From Planctomycetaceae bacterium (GTDB lineage Bacteria; Planctomycetota; Planctomycetia; Planctomycetales; Planctomycetaceae): 51,984 nucleotides of DNA. The stretch's first letter is position 1. Every line of letters begins with the position of its first letter. This document shows positions 1 to 8,298 of the stretch, in pieces. Below the pieces are notes generated by a model that worked only from the letters and a program-made list of their open reading frames with translations, did not search any database and was not told the origin of the DNA. The DNA lies in NCBI GenBank assembly GCA_947476295.1, contig CANJQC010000023.1, positions 1-51,984 of the forward strand. Direction: 5' to 3'. Position numbers and translations under genes: made by a program.

Positions 1-44
1 AAGCTCGCCAGACTTTCCGCACCACCCGCCGCGCATCCCGGTCC

Positions 45-520
45 TCAGTCAAAGCTTTCTGAGGCGGTGGGTGGTCGCAGACTCTCGCCGCAAGGTTCTG
101 GGGTTGTTGGGCTTATAATGTTTGGGTGGGTGGCACTAAAGTAGCTTGCTTCAATGCTGCTGAGTACCAGACCAGCACCGTTAACGGTCAGACCGGCGCT
201 GGTCACCGTGATGGTGTCATTACCGATGGTCCCGACGATTCGGACAGAATCTGTTCCGCCCAGACCATTCACAGTCAAAGGACTGTTCATTGGGAACGTT
301 CCGAGACTTGTTACCGCTCCTCCGTTGGCGGAGACGGTGATGTTCAAAGTGCCGCTCGTGGAAGTACGTCTGACATTTCCGATTGCGGCTCCGTCGGCAC
401 TAAAACGCCGGGCAAAAATATCGGTTTCGTCGATCGTAGCACTCGGCCCCTGCCAGACCAGGACATATACTTCACGCGGCCAGGAATGAGGCTGGGTCGA
501 ATGTCTGAAAATTGTGGGTC
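45..520 (-). pseudogene. Fragment of large surface protein with calcium-binding-type repeats
   Basis: On the minus strand an open frame runs from a TGA near 522 down to the stop at 45-47. It reads ..VYVLVWQGPSATIDETDIF.. and then GGTDSVRIVGTIGNDTITV. This style (VLVWQ..IFARRFSADG, then GTIGNDTITV) is typical of the giant secreted proteins of planctomycetes that carry beta-rich and RTX-like repeats. There is no ATG start; the only candidate start in the frame is a TTG at 347 in the middle of the homologous stretch. The last 30 or so residues (Pro/Ser-rich) look out of register with the repeat. I read it as a broken internal piece, not a working gene. The family assignment is by pattern only. 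Confidence 0.5.
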
Positions 521-522
521 AT

Positions 523-712
523 GAGCGACTGAAGTTTGTCTTGATGTTCACTGCCAAATCTGGATACCTGGCTATAGTTCCCGACAGATCAACGAGAATA
601 TAGACCTTCTCCGTTCTCGGGTCGATCAACGGCAATGTTTCGCCACTTTGCAGGAGCGCGTCAGACTGTTCGATTGTCAGCTTCGTTTTCGTAGCTGCAA
701 ACTTTCATAGAA
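523..712 (-). pseudogene. Small protein remnant (KLTIEQ..LPLIDPRTEKVYILVD)
   Basis: A minus-strand frame of about 61 codons ends at the TGA around 523-525. It reads TKLTIEQSDALLQSGETLPL followed by IDPRTEKVYILVD. This resembles a family of short planctomycete proteins in which a Leu/Glu helix precedes a 'L.I.DP.T...YVLV' strand; I know no function for it. The frame is preceded directly by an in-frame TGA, and the nearby ATG (about 707) lies in another frame, so a one-base shift seems to separate the start from the body. It may be a decayed gene or start at a non-standard codon. Confidence 0.35.
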
Positions 713-738
713 TGGGGCCGTCATGGCAAGCAGAACAT

Positions 739-1524
739 TCAAGTGGAAGGCCGAACGAGTTTGGACATAAACTCAAGCAGTAACTCTGATCCGGTTCTCG
801 ACGGTGGTTCAGGAACATGCAAGTCCGTCCAGGACATCAATTGGTTTAGGGGCACCCACCGAATGCCAGGCCCACGGGATTCCTCATCCAGAAACAACGT
901 TGTCAGATACACCGCCAATGGCTGCGGCAGGCCAACAACCGGCAAGACCTCCGGGTCAGAGCAGTTCACGGCAGGAGATGTCACCAGGTATTCACGACAT
1001 TTGAGGGGCCTTTCGTCGTAGATCGAACACGATTCATTTTCCAGGAAAGGACACGGGATCATCAGCTTGAAATAGTTTCCGGCTCGCTCAGCCATTTCCT
1101 TGAGGCTCATCGGTTGGCGATCATCAAACAAAACGGTGTCACCTGCCTCCCGAACTCGATCTTCTGCTGCCTGGAACCGAGCAATGATTTCAGAACGACG
1201 CGGCTCCGGCATTGATTCCACCAGACGTCGAAGTCGATGCGCCTCGAACTCGGCGATTGGAACCCGCTGTCGACAACAGATTCCACAGCCAGCTTTGCAG
1301 GATATTGGCTTCCCTTGCGTCGTAAAATATTCTTGTGAGATATCGCTGCTCACTTTTACCAGAGCGCGCATAAATGGCAGAATGTTTTCCCATGTTGCCG
1401 GCCCGGATGGAACCGTCAATGTGAACTGAACTTTCTCACCGGCGATTTTGATCTCAAGGGAGTGCGATGTTACAGGCGAATCCTCCAGGCTCTCAGCATC
1501 CCGTTGTTCAGTTGGTTCGGTCAT
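739..1524 (-). CDS. YkgJ-family cysteine-cluster protein
   Basis: This is a 261-residue protein of the YkgJ (CxxxCxxCC) family, thought to bind zinc or an Fe-S cluster; the physiological role is unknown. Cysteines at 76, 80, 83 and 84 (CKAGCGICCRQ) form the N-terminal cluster. Further cysteines at 158, 166, 176 and 188 (CPFL..CSIY..RPLKC) complete the usual second cluster. I chose the ATG at 1524 over the upstream ATG/TTG at 1548-1551 because AAGGA sits 8 nt before it. No signal peptide is visible, so it is probably cytoplasmic. It stands alone, 170 bp from the start-distal end of the next minus-strand gene. Family call is firm; function is not known. Confidence 0.85.
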   Translation of the reverse strand: MTEPTEQRDAESLEDSPVTSHSLEIKIAGEKVQFTLTVPSGPATWENILPFMRALVKVSSDISQEYFTTQGKPISCKAGCGICCRQRVPIAEFEAHRLRRLVESMPEPRRSEIIARFQAAEDRVREAGDTVLFDDRQPMSLKEMAERAGNYFKLMIPCPFLENESCSIYDERPLKCREYLVTSPAVNCSDPEVLPVVGLPQPLAVYLTTLFLDEESRGPGIRWVPLNQLMSWTDLHVPEPPSRTGSELLLEFMSKLVRPST

Positions 1525-1722
1525 GACAGAGTTCCTTAACAAGTTCATCAACGAAGCGTCTCAATGAGACACACACGGTGCTCGATGAATCCGGTCCGTG
1601 GTTCTGTTTCGCTGCGTTTCCATTTTCCAAACGCTGTCGCAGGCAGTGTCCATATTGTACGACCACGGACAACTCCCATCGGGCTCGACCACATAAAGCC
1701 CTTCACTGGCCACGAGCAGTCA

Positions 1723-3180
1723 TCATGCCAGAATCTCCTGGATTACGCGACCTTGTACATCGGTCAGTCGCATATCTCGACCTCCGAATCGAAATGTGAG
1801 GCGTTCATGATCTAGGCCAAGTTGCCGCAGGATTGTAGCGTGGATGTCGTGGATATCCAGCCGGTTCTCAACCGCGCTCATCCCCATTTCGTCTGTGCCG
1901 CCGTACGTCATGCCGCCGCGGATACCGCCGCCGGCCATCCAGATCGTGTACCCGCTGACGTGATGATCGCGGCCATCGGTACCGGAACTATGCGGCGTGC
2001 GACCCATCTCGCCGGCCCAGACGACCAGCGTGTCGTCCAGAAGGCCGCGGCGTTTCAGGTCAATGATGAGTGCGGAAACTGGTTGATCCGTAATCCGGGC
2101 ATTCTCCGCGTGTCGCAGCTTCAGCTGCCCATGCTGATCCCAGGGCGAGTTGTTAGCGTGCGTGTTAGGGCAGGTAATCTCGACGAATCGCACGCCGGAT
2201 TCGATCAGTCGTCGAGCCCGCAGGCACTGCAAAGCATAGAACTTGTCGAAGTCGTTTTCCCGATCGACACCGTAAAGACTCAACGTCTCCGCAGATTCAT
2301 GTGAAACATCACAGAGTTGCGGGACGAGCGTCTGCATCCGTGCTGCTGTTTCGTAGTTGTGGATGCTTGATTCAATCGCCTCGGAATCGCCCTGTGCCCT
2401 GGCAAAGGCACCGTCCTGGTGGCGAAGGAAGTCGAGCTTGGCACGCTGTAAGTCGGGGGAATCGGCGGCCACAATGTTATCGACCGGTGTTCCCTTGGCG
2501 CGAACCAGAGCCGCCTGATGAGTGGCTGGCAGAAAGGAACTTGCAAAATTCTGAAATCCACCGTTCGGGATCCAGTCATTGTTCAGCAGCACATAGCCCG
2601 GAAGTTGCTCGTTTTCACGGCCAAGTCCATACGACACCCACGATCCCATACTGGGTGCAGCGGCGATTGATCGCCCGGTGTGCATCAGGAGTGACTGTGC
2701 TCCGTGTAAAGGAGTCTCTCCCGTCAGCGAACGGATCACGCACAATTCATCGACCACTTTTGCTGCATGCGGAAACAGATCGCTTACCCATAAACCGGAT
2801 TGGCCATACTGTTTGAACTCCCAGGGACTGCCGAGCCACTTTCGCCCTGCACTGATCGACTGCGACAACGGGTCCGGCCTCCATTTCGCCGGCTGTCCGC
2901 TTTGTCGTGTCAGTTCCGGCTTGGGATCGAAGGAGTCCACGTGCGAGACGCCTCCGTCCATAAACAAAAAAATTACACGCTTTGCGCGAGGTGCATAATG
3001 AAGTTCTGACTGCAATGAGGAAAACTGAGACTCAGCAGTGCCTGCAGCAACCCCGTTGTTCGCGAGACCGGCAAATGCCAGCCAGCCAAAGCCCATGCTC
3101 GAACGTCGCAAAAAATCACGCCGAGATGAAGCCGGAGCTTCACAGCCGGGGCAACTTCGATTTTCCGGTCCAAGTGTCAT
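1723..3180 (-). CDS. DUF1501 protein, Tat-exported
   Basis: This 485-residue protein belongs to DUF1501, a family with an alkaline-phosphatase/sulfatase-like fold that is abundant in planctomycetes. Its substrate is unknown. The N-terminus has a Tat-type signal (SRRDFLRRSSMGFGWLAFAG) ending around residue 45. Family signatures follow: DGGVSHVDSFDPKPEL near residue 75 and, near the C-terminus, GEMGRTPHSSGTDGRDHH, whose Asp/His residues are candidate metal ligands. The protein ends with the usual LDHERLTFRFGGRDMRLTDV. The ATG at 3180 has a strong GGAGGA 7 nt upstream. It follows the PSD1 gene after 36 nt, so the two are almost surely cotranscribed. Confidence 0.88.
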   Translation of the reverse strand: MTLGPENRSCPGCEAPASSRRDFLRRSSMGFGWLAFAGLANNGVAAGTAESQFSSLQSELHYAPRAKRVIFLFMDGGVSHVDSFDPKPELTRQSGQPAKWRPDPLSQSISAGRKWLGSPWEFKQYGQSGLWVSDLFPHAAKVVDELCVIRSLTGETPLHGAQSLLMHTGRSIAAAPSMGSWVSYGLGRENEQLPGYVLLNNDWIPNGGFQNFASSFLPATHQAALVRAKGTPVDNIVAADSPDLQRAKLDFLRHQDGAFARAQGDSEAIESSIHNYETAARMQTLVPQLCDVSHESAETLSLYGVDRENDFDKFYALQCLRARRLIESGVRFVEITCPNTHANNSPWDQHGQLKLRHAENARITDQPVSALIIDLKRRGLLDDTLVVWAGEMGRTPHSSGTDGRDHHVSGYTIWMAGGGIRGGMTYGGTDEMGMSAVENRLDIHDIHATILRQLGLDHERLTFRFGGRDMRLTDVQGRVIQEILA

Positions 3181-3216
3181 CGGTTATTCCTCCGATAGTC
3201 TCCAATTCTCGTGATG

Positions 3217-6200
3217 TTATCGAACATACAGAAACTCCTTGAGATTGAACACCGCGTGAGCCGCATCCTGCCAGGCTGGCTGACACGCGAGCAGTTCGCC
3301 GCCGAGCCCCCGCAGTTCGGCACTGCGTTGAGCCAGCTCCAGCAGGGCTGCGATGTCCTCAGGACCAGCGGGCCGACCGAGCGCAGTTTCCAGCATGCCG
3401 TCAACCCGCAATTCAGGAGAGGCCAAACCGTCGGCCACCAGCCGTTCGCTCCAGTGTTTCGCCATCGCAATTACAAACGGATCGTTCAGCAATGCCAGCG
3501 CCTGGTCTGGCACGTTGGAGACATCGCGGCGACCGACTGTCTGCTTTGGAATTGGCTGATTAAAGAGTGCCATAAATCTAGGCGGCTCCATCAGTGTCAT
3601 TTCGATGTAAACACTGCGCCGTCCGTCTCCATCCAGAGAGCCCTTGAAGAGTCGCTTCTGGGAATCTTCCGCCGTGCGAAACGGCTCAATGGGAGGACCA
3701 TACAGTGTCGGATCCAGTCGGCCGGAGACCGTCAGGAGGGAGTCCCGAATTGCTTCAGCCTCCAGCCGCCGCATTGGCAAATGGTGCCACATCCGATTTT
3801 CAGGATCGCTCTCGATCGCATTCAGATTCGGCACGCTGCTCTGTCGCCAGACGGAAGAGGTGACGAGCATTCGAATCAACTTTTTTGTGGACCATCCGTC
3901 CCGAACAAATTGTGCAGCAAGATAATCTAGTAACTCTGGATGCGATGGTGGTTCGCCGAGATGCCCAAAGTCGTCCGGTGTCCGCACAAGTCCTTCGCCA
4001 AACAGGTAATGCCAGATGCGATTGACATACACGCGCGCTGTGAAGGGATTGCGCTCATCGGAAACCCGCCGAGCCCATTCCAGCCTCCCACTGGAGTCTG
4101 ACGGAGTTTGCGCATTAGACGACAGGAATCGGACGGCACCTCGAGCGACTGTATCACCCAGTTCTGTGTACGAACCACGAATTCCGATCCGTTCATCCCG
4201 TCCTTCATTCCAATCGGCCACCGATCCGACTGTGCAATCGGGCTGCAAGGTTTTCTCGATTGACCGATACTCTCCCAACAGTCTTGAGACTTCGGAAGAT
4301 GCGTCCAGCCCGTTCGGCAGAAGTTTCAACAGCAGGCCTTCATTCAGCAGTCGTACATCTTCATCCGTACATTTGCCTACAGACCAGCGCTCAACCGAAG
4401 AACGCAGCAACTGCGTTAGTCGCAACGCCCAATCGACTTCCTGCTGGAGTTCGGCAAACAAAGGCTGAAACCGGCCAAGTTCATCCTGCGGAGTCTGTCC
4501 GGCTGCGTGTTGGTAAACACGAGTCACACCGAACCAGGAACGTGCATCCGTAACTTCCGCCTCGCTGGCACCTCCGTAACCAACCCGCGGCGGAAAGTAA
4601 TTGTTCAGCGACTTGGTAGCGAGTTCAAAATAGACGCGCCGCGGAGCTTTGTCGATCGTGCCTTCCAGTGAGTCGAAGTTTCCGGCAACCAATGTCTGCC
4701 AGCCTGGCAATGGTCGCGCGGGGAACATCAGACGTTCGGGATTGATCGCTCGATCAACGATGAACGACAGCGACGCGAACTTTCCTGACGCCAGTTCGAC
4801 CGAAAAGGTGACGGGATTCGTCGGATCGAGTTGAGGCCCCTGCAGAGAACCAGCCAGCCGTTGCGACCACACATGAGAGAATCGACCGGCAGGCAGCAAA
4901 TGCAGCAACACGGATTCACCTTCATCTGTGACAACAGGTTCCCCAGGTGTTGTCAGTCCGTGCTTCATTCCGAAGCCCTCCCATCGCCAGCCTCCGTTCG
5001 CTTCCTCCTTCGAAAAGTCGGCAAGCAAGGTTAGATTTTCATGGTTGGCTGCAATCCGACGTTCGCGTTCCTTCGCAAACTCTTCAGCGGTCACCGGCGA
5101 ACTCAACGATCGTTGCCAGTAGTCCGCAAGGGAAGCGGGGAACGTCGCTTCCGGCTTCTGATCGAGCGGAATCGCCTTGATTTTTTCAACGACTCCTGCG
5201 GATTCGGCGTTATCCGTCGCATCAAGCCAGAGTCTGGCGAGTTCATCGCGAAGTTGCCTCTTGATCACTCGCAGATCGTTGATGATGGACTCGTTGGGAT
5301 CGGCGGTATCCACCGTGCGGGCGCTGAATCGTGTGCTCATCAGCATTCCGGCAAGTGAGTAATAGTCGCGCTGTTCGACGGCATCGAGCTTGTGATCATG
5401 ACACTGGGCACAGGCGAGCGTCGTACCGAGGAACGCTTTTCCAAGTGTATCGATCATATTGGCGACTGCTTCCTGTGAGACTCCTTCGACGGCAGCACTG
5501 TCGCCATGCCGACGTTCGCCCAGTCGCAGCATCATGGGGCCAGTAAGAGACTCGTTGAGGCCGCTTGCAGGATCGATGCGAGGCTCCAGCAGGTCACCAG
5601 CAATCTGTTCATCGACAAACTGCTGGTAAGAGATGTCTGAATTGAACGCGCGAATCAGGTAGTCGCGATAACGCCAGGCGTTCTTGGCCGGAACGTCCCA
5701 TTCGTAGCCGTGTGTATCCGAATAATGCACCACATCCATCCAGTGCCGCGCCCAGCGTTCGCCGAAATGAGGACTGTCGAGCAGCGTCGTTACCAATGCT
5801 TCCCAGGCTTGAGGAGAAGTGTCAGCCAGATATCGTTCGACGAGATTCTGCTCGGGAGGGAGTCCCGTCAAAGCGAAGCTAAGCCGTCGAGCCAATGTGC
5901 GTTGATCCGCTTCCGCCGCAGGCTTGAGTCCTGATGCATCCAGCTTTGCCAGGATGAACCGATCGACATCGGTTCGAACCCATTCCTGATTGTGCACGTC
6001 CGGAGCGGGCGGCGCTTCGACCGGCTTGAGACTCCACCAGTCAAGTCGCTGCTGAAACTCGGCTTCCCATTCGGCCGCTTTGTCGCGACGCTGCACTTTG
6101 CCATCACGAGGGTCTGGAGCCCCCATTTGAATCCATGTGACGAAGTCGTTAATCACCGTTACTGGCAGACGAGGTTCATCGGGTGGCATCGCCGAAACAT

Positions 6201-6525
6201 CGTCATCATGTCGCATTGCGAAAATGAGCGGACTGGACTCAGGCTTCCCCGGCACAATCGCCGGTGTGCCGGATGCGCCGCCTGTTTGCCAGCCCTCTTT
6301 CAGGTCGAGTCGCAGGTTGCCCTTCAACTCCGTGGAATCTGCACTGTGGCACTTGTCACAGTGCTGAACGAACACGGGCCGAATCTTCTTTTCGAAGAAA
6401 TCAGTCCCCTCGTCAGCTCTGCACTCTTTGTTTTCGTTTGTTATCAGCGATAAGAGCACGATGCCGACAAGCGGCGCAAGTGACGCATGTGAGAGTTTCC
6501 CGGCGTGAATGTACTGCAGGGTCAT
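3217..6525 (-). CDS. PSCyt1/DUF1549/DUF1553 cytochrome-like protein (module 1)
   Basis: A 1102-residue exported protein. After a hydrophobic signal segment (residues 11-30) comes a PSCyt1 domain with the c-type haem motif CDKCH at 56-60 and the downstream SAMPPDEPRL loop. Next is DUF1549 (about 164-400), carrying a second CxxCH, CAQCHDHK, at 372-376. A 300-residue middle section of beta-rich character follows, then DUF1553 (about 830-1090), including ARVYVNRIWHYLFGEGLVRT and LTVSGRLDPTLYGP. I chose the ATG at 6525 because GGAG lies 8 nt upstream and it begins the signal peptide; the longer frame to 6717 adds an Arg-rich stretch without family likeness. It pairs with the DUF1501 gene downstream. 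Biochemical role unknown; haem attachment is inferred from the motif. Confidence 0.87.
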   Translation of the reverse strand: MTLQYIHAGKLSHASLAPLVGIVLLSLITNENKECRADEGTDFFEKKIRPVFVQHCDKCHSADSTELKGNLRLDLKEGWQTGGASGTPAIVPGKPESSPLIFAMRHDDDVSAMPPDEPRLPVTVINDFVTWIQMGAPDPRDGKVQRRDKAAEWEAEFQQRLDWWSLKPVEAPPAPDVHNQEWVRTDVDRFILAKLDASGLKPAAEADQRTLARRLSFALTGLPPEQNLVERYLADTSPQAWEALVTTLLDSPHFGERWARHWMDVVHYSDTHGYEWDVPAKNAWRYRDYLIRAFNSDISYQQFVDEQIAGDLLEPRIDPASGLNESLTGPMMLRLGERRHGDSAAVEGVSQEAVANMIDTLGKAFLGTTLACAQCHDHKLDAVEQRDYYSLAGMLMSTRFSARTVDTADPNESIINDLRVIKRQLRDELARLWLDATDNAESAGVVEKIKAIPLDQKPEATFPASLADYWQRSLSSPVTAEEFAKERERRIAANHENLTLLADFSKEEANGGWRWEGFGMKHGLTTPGEPVVTDEGESVLLHLLPAGRFSHVWSQRLAGSLQGPQLDPTNPVTFSVELASGKFASLSFIVDRAINPERLMFPARPLPGWQTLVAGNFDSLEGTIDKAPRRVYFELATKSLNNYFPPRVGYGGASEAEVTDARSWFGVTRVYQHAAGQTPQDELGRFQPLFAELQQEVDWALRLTQLLRSSVERWSVGKCTDEDVRLLNEGLLLKLLPNGLDASSEVSRLLGEYRSIEKTLQPDCTVGSVADWNEGRDERIGIRGSYTELGDTVARGAVRFLSSNAQTPSDSSGRLEWARRVSDERNPFTARVYVNRIWHYLFGEGLVRTPDDFGHLGEPPSHPELLDYLAAQFVRDGWSTKKLIRMLVTSSVWRQSSVPNLNAIESDPENRMWHHLPMRRLEAEAIRDSLLTVSGRLDPTLYGPPIEPFRTAEDSQKRLFKGSLDGDGRRSVYIEMTLMEPPRFMALFNQPIPKQTVGRRDVSNVPDQALALLNDPFVIAMAKHWSERLVADGLASPELRVDGMLETALGRPAGPEDIAALLELAQRSAELRGLGGELLACQPAWQDAAHAVFNLKEFLYVR

Positions 6526-6855
6526 CGGAAGAACTCCACCATGTCGTGGCAAATGCTGCGGGAAGTCGTGCGGAAGGAGGGAAATTAGAAATCGGCGGGT
6601 TACTCGGGAATCGATCCGGGGCTCTACTCGGATCGGTCGTTCGATCCTTGCCCAGATGCGTATTCTGACACTATCATAATGCCAACGGGAATCAATTCTC
6701 TCCGGCTTTTCGATCACAAAGCAGAATCAATTGCCTGACTGCCTTTTCCACGATCATCGATCCGCAGGCTGGTTTAGAGCCCAGTCGCAGGCCGTTAACT
6801 CATCACCAAACCCGCGAAATCCAGTGTCTGAGGCCGGGCGGCGATCACTTGGCTT

Positions 6856-8298
6856 TCAAGCGATCCCCTTCGGTGATCGCAGCAGGTCGGTGATGACTTT
6901 GGCTTGTGTGATGGCGACATCGGACAGGCTGCCTGATCGACCTTCATGGGGGTAGGTCAGGCGCTCGTGGTCGAGGCCCAGAGCATGCAGCAGCGTCGCG
7001 TGCAGATCATGTACAGTGACGATGTTCTCGATGGCCTGATAACCGAAGTCGTCGGTGTTGCCGTAAGGAAAACCCTGCTTGAATCCCCCACCCGCCATCC
7101 AGAGCGAATTGGCGTGCCGGTTGTGATCGCGACCGTCTGTTCCCTGCGAAACGGGAAGCCGACCGAATTCGCCTCCCCACAGCACGATTGTACGGTCCAA
7201 CAGTCCCCGTTGTTTCAGATCCTGAACCAGAGCGGCACTTGGCTGGTCGATGCGGGCACAGTTCGTCTTCAGCGTGGCAGCGTTATTGCTGTGCGTATCC
7301 CACGGCTGCCCGGCCAGGAAGAGCTGCACGAAGCGGACACCGCGCTCAATGAGGCGCCTCGCGATGATGCAGCGTGAGCCGTACTCGGCGGTCACGGGGT
7401 TGTCCAATCCGTACATCTTCCGAGTCGCTTCGGTTTCCTGAGAGAGGTCCATCAGTTCCGGAACGGCTGTCTGCATGCGCGCGGCAACTTCGAAGTCGGT
7501 GATACGGGCTTCCAGTTCGGTATTTGCCGGGTACTGTCTGAGGTGCTCGCGGTTGAATTCCCTGATCAGCTGTAACTGACGCCGACGAGCGCCCGGCGAG
7601 ACGTTCGGCGGTGTTCGCAGATTGGGGACGGGTGAATCTCCCGAGCGAAAAGGGGTTCCCTGGTATTCGGCCGGAAGCCATCCCGAGGTCCAGTTGCGCA
7701 CGTTATCCACGGGCATCCCGCCGGGATCAGTCAAAACCACATACGCTGGCAGATCCTCATTGACGGTGCCCAGACCGTAATTGACCCACGATCCCCATGT
7801 GGGATAACCAGCCTGAAACTTCCCGCTGTGAATCAGCCGCAGAGCCGACTCGTGGTCGACGGATTCCGTCGTTACGCTGCGAACCAGCGTAATTTCATCG
7901 ACGATCTTTGCGGTGTGCGGCACGACTTCACTGACCTCGATGCCCGACTCGCCATGAGGATGAAAGGCATACGGTGAGGCGAGCACGTTGCCTCGCTGTC
8001 CGGGAAAATGAATCTCAAGATCGCCTTCATACTTCTGACCATTGCGTTTGGTCAGTTCCGGCTTGTTATCGAAAAGATCCATCTGGCTGGGTCCGCCATG
8101 CTGGAACAGGCAGATCACGGCGTCGGCGGAGGGCGGATGATGAGCATGCCGATTCTCTCGGAGGGCCGCCCCCGCCCGGCTCTGCTGGAGCAGATGAGCC
8201 AGCGCCAGCAAACCCATTCCGCCAACGGACTTGTTCAGAAACGACCGGCGATTGTGTGCAAAGGGAAAGTCAACGTGCATGTTCGCTTCGCCATTCAT
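6856..8298 (-). CDS. DUF1501 protein (module 2)
   Basis: A DUF1501 protein of about 480 residues. The N-terminus HNRRSFLNKSVGGMGLLALA is a Tat-like signal (RR followed by a hydrophobic stretch). Motifs include FQHGGPSQMDLFDNKPEL near residue 70 and GEFGRLPVSQGTDGRDHNRH near residue 400; the latter is likely part of the metal site. The C-terminus keeps LDHERLTYPHEGRSGSLSDV. The ATG at 8298 overlaps the stop of the preceding PSD1 gene as ATGA, implying translational coupling; an alternative ATG at 8280 would begin MHVDFPF. It is much closer to the module 3 DUF1501 (HGGPSQMDLFD, GRDHNRH) than to the module 1 protein, consistent with local duplication of a gene pair. Confidence 0.87.
   Translation of the reverse strand: MNGEANMHVDFPFAHNRRSFLNKSVGGMGLLALAHLLQQSRAGAALRENRHAHHPPSADAVICLFQHGGPSQMDLFDNKPELTKRNGQKYEGDLEIHFPGQRGNVLASPYAFHPHGESGIEVSEVVPHTAKIVDEITLVRSVTTESVDHESALRLIHSGKFQAGYPTWGSWVNYGLGTVNEDLPAYVVLTDPGGMPVDNVRNWTSGWLPAEYQGTPFRSGDSPVPNLRTPPNVSPGARRRQLQLIREFNREHLRQYPANTELEARITDFEVAARMQTAVPELMDLSQETEATRKMYGLDNPVTAEYGSRCIIARRLIERGVRFVQLFLAGQPWDTHSNNAATLKTNCARIDQPSAALVQDLKQRGLLDRTIVLWGGEFGRLPVSQGTDGRDHNRHANSLWMAGGGFKQGFPYGNTDDFGYQAIENIVTVHDLHATLLHALGLDHERLTYPHEGRSGSLSDVAITQAKVITDLLRSPKGIA

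Noticed and set aside
5971-5980. GGTTCGAACC, resembling the T-arm of a tRNA
   Set aside because: It lies inside the conserved DUF1549 coding sequence of the minus-strand gene, and no acceptor or anticodon stems can be formed around it.
6526-6717. N-terminal extension of the module 1 large protein
   Set aside because: The added stretch is Arg-rich without homology and would precede the signal peptide; the ATG at 6525 has a proper ribosome site.
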